Assembly (NCBI RefSeq): GCF_000511175.1 | Contig: NZ_KI866530.1 | Location: forward strand, 1,134,878 to 1,191,590 | DNA: 56,713 nucleotides | Reading direction: 5' to 3' | Source: Sediminibacterium salmoneum NBRC 103935 | Lineage (GTDB): Bacteria; Bacteroidota; Bacteroidia; Chitinophagales; Chitinophagaceae | Shown: in pieces, positions 32,527 to 40,453 of the stretch | How the letters are laid out: every line of letters starts with the position of its first letter | Numbering within the stretch: position 1 is the first letter of the stretch | Notes under the pieces: generated by a model | What the model was told of the DNA's origin: nothing | Databases searched by the model: none | Seen by the model: the letters and a program-made list of their open reading frames with translations, nothing else | Position numbers and translations under genes: made by a program

Positions 32527-34602
32527 ATGGTTTCAAATTTGAAAACGAATATGAGGAATAAGATATATCAAAGATGGATCTGGATGATGGTGATGATATT
32601 TGCTTTTCAGGTAGTAAAGAGTCAAACCCAACCAGAAATAAAAGGAATATGGCGGGGGGCATTCCCTTTATATAATGGCGAAGAAATCCCCTTTAATTTC
32701 TCTGTTCAGGAAGACAGCACAGGCGAACTTTCTGTTTATTTCTTAAATGGAAACGAATCTTATTTTGGAGGGAAGCTGGTAAAAGTAAAAGATAGTATAC
32801 AGGTCTGGATTAATCAATTCGACCGTTTAATGGTTCTGGGAATTACGAAAGAGAAACGCTGGAAAGGCAGCTGGAGAAGACAATCAGGAGAAGATGCATT
32901 TCCCATTTATGCAGAACCCAATAACCAGGAAAGATTTATCTGGAATAATAACAATGCTCCTGCAAACATGGCCGGGAAATATGAAGTCGTATTCACCAAT
33001 GATTCCGGCAGACAGGTCAAAGCCGTTGGCTTATTTACCCAGGATAAAAACACAGGCGGTGTTACTTTTATAAGACCCAGTGGAGATAGTCGTTATTCTT
33101 TCGGACGTATACAGGGAAATCATTTTAAATTTTCTCTATTCATTGGATACTCGCCCCTTATGTTTACTGGCAGCCTGGAACCCGATGGTTCTATTAAGGG
33201 TGTACAGCAGGGATTAAAAACGGTACAACTGATCAGGGCTTATAAAAATGAATCAGCCCGACTTTCTGATCCATCTACCTTAACCAAACTGAGAGAAAAT
33301 ATTGCTCCCATTCAATTCAGTTTATTGAATGCAAAGGGCAAAAAAATCAGTTTAGACGATTCTGCCTATTTCAATAAACCGGTTATCCTTACAATTGGCG
33401 GTACCTGGTGCCCCAATTGCGCAGACGAAGCTATTTTTTTATCGGACTGGTATAAGAATAACAAACAGAGAGGCATTGAAATTATCACAGCACAGTTTGA
33501 AGTGGTAAACGACTATAACTATGCAAAGAAAACAATGACCCGATTCAGGGAAAAATTCGGGATTGAGTATGAGCAGGTATTCGGCGGTGAATCCAATGGC
33601 AATTCCGTTTTAAAAACATTTCCTTTTCTCAGCAATTTTACCGGGTTTCCTACTACCATTTTCATACGACCTGACAGAACTGTGCAAAATATACATGCAG
33701 GATTTGCAGGACCGGCAACGGGTTTATTTTATCAGCAATTCAAAGACAGTTTCAATCATCATGTAAATAAGCTTTTACTTAAGACCCATGAAGATGAAAT
33801 AGAAGATTGGAAAAGAGCAAGAGTGAGGGCTTTAAAAGCCACAGACGGATGGTTAAACCTGGAAGGACTGTTCTGGCTGGAAGAAGGAAAAAACACTGTA
33901 GGCTCTGGGGCAAAAAACACCATTGTTTTTCCCAAATTAAAAATCAGTGAGCAGGCTGGCTATTTTTTAAGAAAAGAAGATTCTGTCTGGCTGGTTCCAG
34001 ATGCAAATACCGCATTTACTATCAACGGGAAAAGGATTACTAAGAAAACCCTGATATTCAGTAATCCGGAAGATATGGTAATGGTTTCCAGCGGTTCACT
34101 TCAATTCAATATCATCAAGAGAAGTGAAAAAATTGGAATTCGGTTAAGAGACCTGCAATCCAGAAACCTGACGCATTTTAAGGGAATTGATTATTTTTCA
34201 ACAGACAGTACCTGGAAAATAAAAGCTCAGTTTATAAAACCAGCATTTAAACAGAATATCATTATAAAAAATGCATTAGGCCAGGAGAATCCAACAGAGC
34301 TGGCTGGAAAAATAAGGTTTGAATACAAGGGAAGTTTTTACACATTAGATGCCATATCAGAAGGAGAATATTTACTGGTGGTAATGGGAGACCATACATC
34401 CGGAAACAGCACATATGCTGCCGGAAGATTTTTATACATACCCAAATCGGCGGCAGAAAAGGTTGATTTTCATATAGACTTTAATATGGCCTATAATCCA
34501 CCCTGTGTCTTCACTCCTTTTGCTACCTGCCCGATTCCTCCGCCGCAGAATCTGCTTCCGTTTGCAGTAACAGCGGGTGAGAAAATGTACGAACACCATT
34601 AA
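32527..34602 (+). CDS. Secreted TlpA-like thioredoxin-DUF1684 fusion protein
   Basis: 691 residues (the start may instead be the ATG at 32551). A signal peptide is followed by a beta-rich N-terminal region (about 35-250). Next comes a TlpA/redoxin domain (about 270-410) with active site W-C-P-N-C near residue 295 and cis-proline TGFPTT. From about 422 onward there is a full DUF1684 domain: DGWLNLEGLFWLEEG at its start, then DFNMAYNPPCVFTPFATC, which matches the family's end. DUF1684 function is unknown. The redoxin should act on disulfides in the periplasm. Joining the two suggests a shared periplasmic redox or repair role. Confidence 0.87.
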   Translation: MVSNLKTNMRNKIYQRWIWMMVMIFAFQVVKSQTQPEIKGIWRGAFPLYNGEEIPFNFSVQEDSTGELSVYFLNGNESYFGGKLVKVKDSIQVWINQFDRLMVLGITKEKRWKGSWRRQSGEDAFPIYAEPNNQERFIWNNNNAPANMAGKYEVVFTNDSGRQVKAVGLFTQDKNTGGVTFIRPSGDSRYSFGRIQGNHFKFSLFIGYSPLMFTGSLEPDGSIKGVQQGLKTVQLIRAYKNESARLSDPSTLTKLRENIAPIQFSLLNAKGKKISLDDSAYFNKPVILTIGGTWCPNCADEAIFLSDWYKNNKQRGIEIITAQFEVVNDYNYAKKTMTRFREKFGIEYEQVFGGESNGNSVLKTFPFLSNFTGFPTTIFIRPDRTVQNIHAGFAGPATGLFYQQFKDSFNHHVNKLLLKTHEDEIEDWKRARVRALKATDGWLNLEGLFWLEEGKNTVGSGAKNTIVFPKLKISEQAGYFLRKEDSVWLVPDANTAFTINGKRITKKTLIFSNPEDMVMVSSGSLQFNIIKRSEKIGIRLRDLQSRNLTHFKGIDYFSTDSTWKIKAQFIKPAFKQNIIIKNALGQENPTELAGKIRFEYKGSFYTLDAISEGEYLLVVMGDHTSGNSTYAAGRFLYIPKSAAEKVDFHIDFNMAYNPPCVFTPFATCPIPPPQNLLPFAVTAGEKMYEHH

Positions 34603-34620
34603 TGGTATAATTTAAAACCA

Positions 34621-34914
34621 ATGACTGAATTGTTTTACACCTGGCAGGGAGAAGATTTGGTGCTGAATCTATTGGTAACGGCCGGTGCCAAAATGAATCA
34701 AATTGGTAAAGTGAAAGGAACACAATTAAAAATTGCCATTGCAACTCAACCGGAAAAAGGAAAAGCCACGGCTTTTTTAATTGGGTATCTTGCTGAATTG
34801 TTTAAAGTACCGAAACAGTCAGTAGAACTTATCTCCGGCGAATTTATTCCCAGTAAGAAAATAAAAATTCATCAACCCAAACATATTCCTTCCTTCATTC
34901 AAAAACCAATTTAA
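34621..34914 (+). CDS. DUF167 (YggU family) protein
   Basis: 97 residues. The family core is seen in NLLVTAGAKMNQIG and ATQPEKGKATAFLIGYLAELF, which fits the DUF167/YggU alpha-beta fold of unknown function. It begins 18 bp after the fusion gene and ends 1 bp before the RidA-like gene, so the three are probably co-transcribed. Confidence 0.88.
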   Translation: MTELFYTWQGEDLVLNLLVTAGAKMNQIGKVKGTQLKIAIATQPEKGKATAFLIGYLAELFKVPKQSVELISGEFIPSKKIKIHQPKHIPSFIQKPI

Positions 34915-34915
34915 A

Positions 34916-35431
34916 ATGAAAATCCTATTCAGTCTGATTGCTCTTTTCATCAGCTTACAGGTATTGGCGCAAACACCAGAAGAAAAACTAACTGCAGCAG
35001 GTATTGTATTGCCAACTGTCTCCTCGCCGGTAGCCAACTATGTAAATGCGGTAAGAACAGGGAATCTGATTTTTCTCTCAGGCAAAGGCCCTTCGGATCC
35101 ACAGGGAAAATACATCACGGGCAAATTGGGTTTAGACCTTAATATTGAACAAGGATATGCCGCTGCCAGATTAACTGCCATCAATCAACTGGCTGTATTA
35201 AAAAAAGAATTAGGCGATTTAAGCAGAATAAAGAGAGTAGTAAAAGTACTGGGATTGGTTAACAGTGCTGCTGACTTCTATGATCAACCTAAAGTGATGA
35301 ATGGGTTTTCCGACCTGATGGTACTTGCTTTGGGTGAAAAAGGGAAGCATGCCCGTTCCGCAATTGGAACCAACACCCTCCCCTTTAATATGGCTGTTGA
35401 AGTAGAATTGATTGTTGAAGTAACCGATTAA
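34916..35431 (+). CDS. Secreted RidA/YjgF family protein
   Basis: 171 residues. A signal peptide (about 1-19, ending LQVLAQ) precedes a YjgF/RidA domain with the strand pattern GNLIFLSGKGPSDPQGK and a C-terminal half close to the longer RidA-like group (YDQPKVMNGFSDLM). RidA deaminates reactive imines in the cytosol, but this copy is exported and may do something else. Its end overlaps the convergent alcohol dehydrogenase gene by 4 bp. Confidence 0.88.
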   Translation: MKILFSLIALFISLQVLAQTPEEKLTAAGIVLPTVSSPVANYVNAVRTGNLIFLSGKGPSDPQGKYITGKLGLDLNIEQGYAAARLTAINQLAVLKKELGDLSRIKRVVKVLGLVNSAADFYDQPKVMNGFSDLMVLALGEKGKHARSAIGTNTLPFNMAVEVELIVEVTD

Positions 35432-36471
35432 AGGGTTTTCATATCCAATACAAACCGATACTTCACATCGGATTTAATAACACGCTCATAAGCTTTGTTA
35501 ATATCCTGAACCGGAATTAATTCAATATCGGAATAAATATTATGGGCTGCACAATAGTCCAGCATTTCCTGGGTTTCAGCAATCCCTCCGATCATGGATC
35601 CAATGATGCTTCTTCTTTTTGAAATTAATTTTGCTGCACTGTATGCAGATTCTTCCGGTGGAATGCCTACAATCAACATTTTTCCGTCTAATGTAAGCAG
35701 ATCCAGAAATTTATTCATGTCGTGCTTGGCTGCTACTGTATTCAGAATAAAATCGAATTTCCCTTTCAGGGCTTTCATCTGTGCCGGATCTGTAGACAAG
35801 GCAAAATGATGTGCTCCTAATTTTTTGGCATCTGCTTCTTTGGAAGGCGAAGTGCTTAACATGGTAACTTCTGCTCCAAAGGAAGCCGCAAATTTAACAG
35901 CCATATGTCCTAATCCACCCAAACCAAGTACTGCCACTTTATGTCCCTTTCCTACTCCCGCAAATTTTAATGGAGAATAGGTTGTTATCCCTGCGCACAA
36001 CAAAGGAGCTACTCCTGCTAAATTTTCTTTCTGAGGAATATGCAATGTATATTTCTCGTCAATTACATAGCAATTGGAATATCCACCGTAAGTAGGTGTT
36101 TGCTTATCACGGTAATAACCATTATAGGTAGGAACCATACCTTCTTCGCAGTATTGTTCCAATCCTGTTTTACAGGGATTACAGGATCTGCATGAATCTA
36201 CAAATACCCCAACTCCGGCAATATCCCCTGCTTTAAATTTAGTTACCGAATCCCCTACCTGAACCACTTTACCGATAATTTCATGCCCGGGAACTACCGG
36301 ATAAATAGCTGCCCCCCATTCTCCTCTTGCCGTATGAATATCAGAATGACAAATGCCACAATATAAAATGTCGATCAACACATCTGTAGGGCCTAATGAT
36401 TTTCTATTGAATTCAAGAGGAACAATTTCACTGTCTTTGCTGGTTGCACCATACCCTTTTGCTTGTATCAT
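35428..36471 (-). CDS. Zinc-dependent NAD(P) alcohol dehydrogenase (YahK/cinnamyl-type)
   Basis: 347 residues. Catalytic zinc ligands C38 (YCGICHSD), H63-E64 (GHE) and C158 are present. The structural zinc cysteines are C94, C97, C100 and C108. The Rossmann motif GLGGLG lies at 182-187. It reduces aldehydes or oxidises alcohols with a broad range and resembles E. coli YahK, which prefers NADPH. It overlaps the start region of the DinB-like gene by 4 bp (ATGA type) and is likely translated with it. Confidence 0.92.
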   Translation of the reverse strand: MIQAKGYGATSKDSEIVPLEFNRKSLGPTDVLIDILYCGICHSDIHTARGEWGAAIYPVVPGHEIIGKVVQVGDSVTKFKAGDIAGVGVFVDSCRSCNPCKTGLEQYCEEGMVPTYNGYYRDKQTPTYGGYSNCYVIDEKYTLHIPQKENLAGVAPLLCAGITTYSPLKFAGVGKGHKVAVLGLGGLGHMAVKFAASFGAEVTMLSTSPSKEADAKKLGAHHFALSTDPAQMKALKGKFDFILNTVAAKHDMNKFLDLLTLDGKMLIVGIPPEESAYSAAKLISKRRSIIGSMIGGIAETQEMLDYCAAHNIYSDIELIPVQDINKAYERVIKSDVKYRFVLDMKTL

Positions 36472-36932
36472 TTTTTTTGTTTTAATATGTCTTTTATAAT
36501 GGCCAGATGATGTGCCGTATGTATCGTTAGCATTTTAAGTGCTGCTTTCTGGTTGAGTTTTCCAAAGAAAGGGTGCACAAAAAACTGATTGGGCTGCAAT
36601 CTAATAAAAAGGGACAAACTGTTTTTTGTTTGTACAATTGTTGATGGAATTTTATCAGCATCAAATGCTTCAAGTGGTCTGACTTGCCTGGGAGCTTTTG
36701 CCACCCCTCTTGGAAATTTATTAAGTGTAAATGCAATCCAGCGCTTAAAATTGAAGCGATATTCGTATTCAGCCGGATCAGACCTTTCCATCGCATTCAC
36801 AATCTGATTGATGACCAGCAAACAATGATCAATATGCCAACCAACATTTACGGATGAAACAGTTGGGTTTGAATTTTCTGCTGCTGGTACAAATGATTCC
36901 AGCTCTATCAGCAATTGTTGCAATGGCTTCAT
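36468..36932 (-). CDS. DinB-like protein (DUF1569 type)
   Basis: 154 residues, helical, with a DinB-like arrangement of histidines: VGWHIDHCLL (about 31-40) near the N-terminus and IHTAHHLAIIKDIL near the C-terminus. These would form the single metal site of the family. Substrate and reaction are unknown. It lies 1 bp after the YCII-domain gene and overlaps the alcohol dehydrogenase gene. Confidence 0.8.
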   Translation of the reverse strand: MKPLQQLLIELESFVPAAENSNPTVSSVNVGWHIDHCLLVINQIVNAMERSDPAEYEYRFNFKRWIAFTLNKFPRGVAKAPRQVRPLEAFDADKIPSTIVQTKNSLSLFIRLQPNQFFVHPFFGKLNQKAALKMLTIHTAHHLAIIKDILKQKK

Positions 36933-36933
36933 G

Positions 36934-37383
36934 TTAAAAATTTTTCTTCGTTACTTTTTCAACATTGGGCAAATAAGTGGCTAAAGCCGCTGAACCATAC
37001 CAGGGAAAATACACTGCATCTAACAAACCTGCATGTACGGCAGGATCCGTTTTCAATAGCTTTTCTGCTTCTTCCTTTGTAGCAACATTCAGAATAAAAA
37101 TACCACGAAAAGATTTATCGTTTTTGCCCATCGGCCCTGCTACAATTAATTTATCTGCTTTAACCATCACATTCATATTACTCATATGTCCGGCAAAACA
37201 GCTGTCTATAAATTTTTTATCCTGAGTAACATTGGGTCCGGTTTTGAGTATAACGAAAATATACTGCTTCATTCCATATTCATCTGCACCCAGTTTTTTA
37301 GCAAGCATTTCATCATATGCAGAGGATTGGGCGAGAAGATTAAACGAAAAACACGAGGCAATCAGGAATAGAAAAGGTTTCAT
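36934..37383 (-). CDS. Secreted YCII-domain protein
   Basis: 149 residues. A signal peptide (about 1-18, ending FNLLAQ) precedes a YCII-related ferredoxin-like domain with GPNVTQDKKFIDSCFAGHM and FILNVATKEEAEKLLKTDP. YCII relatives include enzymes and ligand-binding proteins, but the function of exported forms is unknown. Its start overlaps the end of the GH26 gene by 4 bp. Confidence 0.85.
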   Translation of the reverse strand: MKPFLFLIASCFSFNLLAQSSAYDEMLAKKLGADEYGMKQYIFVILKTGPNVTQDKKFIDSCFAGHMSNMNVMVKADKLIVAGPMGKNDKSFRGIFILNVATKEEAEKLLKTDPAVHAGLLDAVYFPWYGSAALATYLPNVEKVTKKNF

Positions 37384-38522
37384 TTGTATAAATTTAATTG
37401 CTGTACTTTATTACCAAAAATGAATTTATCTGAAATATACAACTTGTAAAAATCCATAAAAGAAGGGTCCCGGCCTACCGGAATAAAATGATCCTGAGAT
37501 GGTGCAAAGCGATATTGACCGGATCCATTCACCACGCCTCCGTCTCTCCATAGATGAACATAAGAAATAGCATGATTTCCAATTCCCTTCATTAGTTTTT
37601 TTGTAAACCATTCAGCATATGGAATATTCATAAATCCGGTTTCTGCCAGTGCTGGGAGCTTTTTTCTTTCTTTGGATAATTTGGTAAGAATGGACAATCG
37701 CTTATCGAGGGTTGTTTCAAAATCATTGTTATTGGATGGATCACCATATTGATAAAAATCAAAACTCATAATATCAACATATTCATCCCCCGGATAATAT
37801 TGTAAAAACTGGGCTTCATTTTCAAACTTCTCCGGATTGTAGGCAAACAATAAATGATTCACCTGTTTTACCTTGGTTAAATAGTCAAAAGTAAACTTCC
37901 ATAAAGATTTGTATTCCTCAGGGGTACAAACATTTTGACACCACCAGAACCAGTTACCTGTCAGCTCATGAAAAGGCCTGAAAATAACAGGAATAAACTC
38001 CCCACCGGATGTTTTTAAATCCAATAAGAAACCAGCTACTTTATCGAGCCAGCTTTTGTATTTTTCATGCATGCTACCACCCGGAACAATGGCAGATACG
38101 GCATTCCCGGAAATATCCCAGGCATTTTTTCCGGTTACCGGATTGTTTGCGTGCCAGCTGATCGTAATCACCCCACCACGCCCATAACCTTCCTGAATAA
38201 ATGTTTTCATTTTTTGAAATGGAACACTGTCCAGATTATAGGTGGCATCCAATTCCAGGTCGCCCAACTCCCATCCATACATGGCCGGATATTCACCTAC
38301 AGCATCCTGTACAGCGCTTTTGCCAGGTATATATTCCCAACCAAGACCATATGCCAGGTCATCCTGATGCCCGAAAAGAATACCTTTTGGCAGTATCCTG
38401 AATAAATTATTATACAGTTTAACCGTCTGCATACTGGCATTGGGATTGGCTGTACGATATTCCTGTGCAAACATGATTTTGAGGCTACTAAAAAAAAGGG
38501 TGAAAAGAATCAGCAATCGCAT
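37380..38522 (-). CDS. Glycoside hydrolase family 26 (beta-mannanase)
   Basis: 380 residues with a signal peptide (about 1-19). The GH26 barrel shows the acid/base E186 in FRPFHELTGNWFWW and the nucleophile E294 in LAETGF. GHQDD near residue 51 is typical of the family's N-terminal strand. It would cut beta-1,4-mannan outside the cytosol. It heads a four-gene overlapping run with the YCII, DinB-like and alcohol dehydrogenase genes. No TonB-type SusCD pair is nearby. Confidence 0.93.
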   Translation of the reverse strand: MRLLILFTLFFSSLKIMFAQEYRTANPNASMQTVKLYNNLFRILPKGILFGHQDDLAYGLGWEYIPGKSAVQDAVGEYPAMYGWELGDLELDATYNLDSVPFQKMKTFIQEGYGRGGVITISWHANNPVTGKNAWDISGNAVSAIVPGGSMHEKYKSWLDKVAGFLLDLKTSGGEFIPVIFRPFHELTGNWFWWCQNVCTPEEYKSLWKFTFDYLTKVKQVNHLLFAYNPEKFENEAQFLQYYPGDEYVDIMSFDFYQYGDPSNNNDFETTLDKRLSILTKLSKERKKLPALAETGFMNIPYAEWFTKKLMKGIGNHAISYVHLWRDGGVVNGSGQYRFAPSQDHFIPVGRDPSFMDFYKLYISDKFIFGNKVQQLNLYK

Positions 38523-38604
38523 ATTTGAAAGTTGATACTACCAATTTAGCCAATTAAACTTAATCGGATACAGATAACCAGATAAACAGGTTATAATGAA
38601 AATA

Positions 38605-38634
38605 AAAAGGTCCCGAGTAAAACTCGAGACCTTT
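38605..38634 (-). terminator. Rho-independent terminator of tRNA-Val
   Basis: On the minus strand AAAGGTCTCGAG and CTCGGGACCTTT form a stem around a short T-rich loop, then TTTTTATT follows. It starts 2 bp past the tRNA-Val gene. Confidence 0.85.
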
Positions 38635-38635
38635 G

Positions 38636-38710
38636 TGGGAGCACACGGGTTCGAACCGCGGACCCTCTGCTTGTAAGGCAGATGCTCTAAACCAACTGAG
38701 CTATGCTCCC
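38636..38710 (-). tRNA. tRNA-Val (anticodon UAC)
   Basis: A 75-nt minus-strand tRNA. The acceptor stem GGGAGCA/TGCTCCC has discriminator A, and the anticodon loop CTTACAA gives UAC. The D arm is AGCTCAGTTGGTTTAGAGC and the T loop GGTTCGAACCC. CCA is not encoded. Confidence 0.95.
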
Positions 38711-38826
38711 TTATTGTTTTGGAGTGCAAAAATAGGGTCTGAAATGTAAACAGCAAAAAAAATCTATTTTTTCAAAACAAATTTTCATTTTTCTTTAAAT
38801 CAATACCGATTCTATAATTTTACCGC

Positions 38827-39132
38827 ATGTCGAATGTTTATTCTTCCAATAATCCGCAAATCTGGGAGTCTCCTTCCGCAGATACCGATACACTTACTAC
38901 CGATCAGTATAGCCTGATTGTTTGGAACGATGAAGTCAATACATTTGAATGGGTAATTGAGACACTTGTGGAAATCTGCGGGCATACACTTGAACAGGCT
39001 GAACAATGTGCTATGTTTATTCATTACAAAGGCAAGTATGCAGTAAAAAAAGGAGATTACGACACTTTAAAACCCATGTGTAACAGCATTACAGAAAGAG
39101 GTATTGGTGCTACGGTAGAACTGAACCCTTAA
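38827..39132 (+). CDS. clpS: ATP-dependent Clp protease adaptor ClpS
   Basis: 101 residues. The ClpS core is clear: LIVWNDEVNTFEWVIETL (about 37-54) with the Asn/Asp that hold an N-degron. The region GKYAVKKGDYD follows and would face ClpA. It delivers proteins with Leu, Phe, Trp or Tyr at the N-terminus to ClpAP. It overlaps aat by the TAATG junction, so adaptor and tagging enzyme are made together. Confidence 0.94.
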   Translation: MSNVYSSNNPQIWESPSADTDTLTTDQYSLIVWNDEVNTFEWVIETLVEICGHTLEQAEQCAMFIHYKGKYAVKKGDYDTLKPMCNSITERGIGATVELNP

Positions 39133-39770
39133 TGCATATTCTTTCCTCCAAATTATTGTTTCCTCCTGTTGAAGATGCACTTGAGGATGGCTTATTGGCT
39201 ATTGGTGGCGATTTATCTACAGAACGATTAAAACTGGCTTACCAGCAAGGCATTTTTCCGTGGTACGAGGGAAGCACCCCACTTTGGTGGAGCCCTGACC
39301 CCAGATTCGTATTGTTTCCCGAAAAATTATTGGTAAGCAAAAGCATGAAACAGGTGATAAAAAGAAAAGATTTTGCTTTTTCTTACAACACCTGTTTTTC
39401 AGAGGTAATTCAGCAATGCAAATTAAATAAACGTAACGGGCAGCAAGGAACCTGGATAACAGATGAAGTAGAAGCAGCCTATGTAGAAATGCATAAAAAA
39501 GGCTGGGCCATTTCAGCAGAAGCCTGGCAAAACAATGAATTAGTAGGAGGATTATACGGAGTAAGAATGGGCAGATTATTTTTTGGAGAAAGTATGTTCA
39601 GTCTGGTTTCCAATGCCAGCAAGTTCGCCTTTATTCAATTGGTATCTCAATTGATGCAGGAAAAAGTTGTACTCATAGATTGCCAGGTATATACAGAACA
39701 CCTGGAAAGTCTGGGTGCTGAAATGATTTCCAGAAAAGATTTTCAAGAATATCTTCAGCAATATCTTTAG
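39132..39770 (+). CDS. aat: Leucyl/phenylalanyl-tRNA--protein transferase
   Basis: 212 residues. It adds Leu or Phe from the tRNA to proteins with an N-terminal Arg or Lys, creating N-degrons. Family hallmarks are LLAIGGDLS, YQQGIFPWYE, WWSPDPRFVL, TWITDEVEAAY and GRLFFGESMFS. The gene starts inside the stop of clpS, whose product recognises the tags it makes. Its end overlaps the convergent DUF4294 gene by 4 bp. Confidence 0.96.
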   Translation: MHILSSKLLFPPVEDALEDGLLAIGGDLSTERLKLAYQQGIFPWYEGSTPLWWSPDPRFVLFPEKLLVSKSMKQVIKRKDFAFSYNTCFSEVIQQCKLNKRNGQQGTWITDEVEAAYVEMHKKGWAISAEAWQNNELVGGLYGVRMGRLFFGESMFSLVSNASKFAFIQLVSQLMQEKVVLIDCQVYTEHLESLGAEMISRKDFQEYLQQYL

Positions 39771-40381
39771 CCGGGATAGCCATACATGCGGGCCACGTCC
39801 CTTACTATTTTTTCCATTTCCGCATCTTTGGTCCCGGGATCGTAAGGCTGCTTTAAATTACTACCAAAAACAAATGCCACAGTTTGCCAGAAAGCTGCTG
39901 TCATAAATCCTTTGTATTCCTCAATAATTTCATAACAGTTATTGCCCGTTTCGCGATTAATCAGCTTCATTAATACCCTACCCTGATATACAGACAATTT
40001 AGTCAGCTGATCGGTAAATTGTTTTTTCATTTCTTTCTCCCTCGACCGGATAATTTTCCTTCTCATCTGTTTATCTGAAACATTTACCAGTTGCAAATTA
40101 ATTTCATTGATAATCCGGGAAGCAGCTTTTGCATAAGGATAAGTTACATATACGGCATTCCTCAATCGGGTCCACTCTGCCCAATATTTTCTGCCTGCTG
40201 CGTTCAGTTTTCCAATCACTTCAACAGAGGGTAGCCAGGACTCTCCAATTGTATCGCCTTCGGGAGTAATATAAGCGTATACCCTTACGGTATCATAAAT
40301 GCCTTTGTCCTGAGCTTTCAAAAGCCCGGAGCAGCAAATGCTGCATATCAGCAGAATGATTGGGATAAACTTAGTGCCCAT
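39767..40381 (-). CDS. DUF4294 domain-containing secreted protein
   Basis: 204 residues with a signal peptide (about 1-23). The family features DTIGESWLPSVEV and RNAVYVTYPYAKAASRIINE fit DUF4294, which is found almost only in Bacteroidota and whose function is unknown. A basic helical middle (RSREKEMKKQF) is conspicuous. The 72 bp downstream of CcmF's end (40382-40453) show no obvious terminator. Confidence 0.87.
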   Translation of the reverse strand: MGTKFIPIILLICSICCSGLLKAQDKGIYDTVRVYAYITPEGDTIGESWLPSVEVIGKLNAAGRKYWAEWTRLRNAVYVTYPYAKAASRIINEINLQLVNVSDKQMRRKIIRSREKEMKKQFTDQLTKLSVYQGRVLMKLINRETGNNCYEIIEEYKGFMTAAFWQTVAFVFGSNLKQPYDPGTKDAEMEKIVRDVARMYGYPG

Positions 40382-40453
40382 ATGAATTCAATTTAGTCAA
40401 ATAAGACTAATATTAATACAATGACACTCAAAATGTAACCTTTGCTGCCGCTA

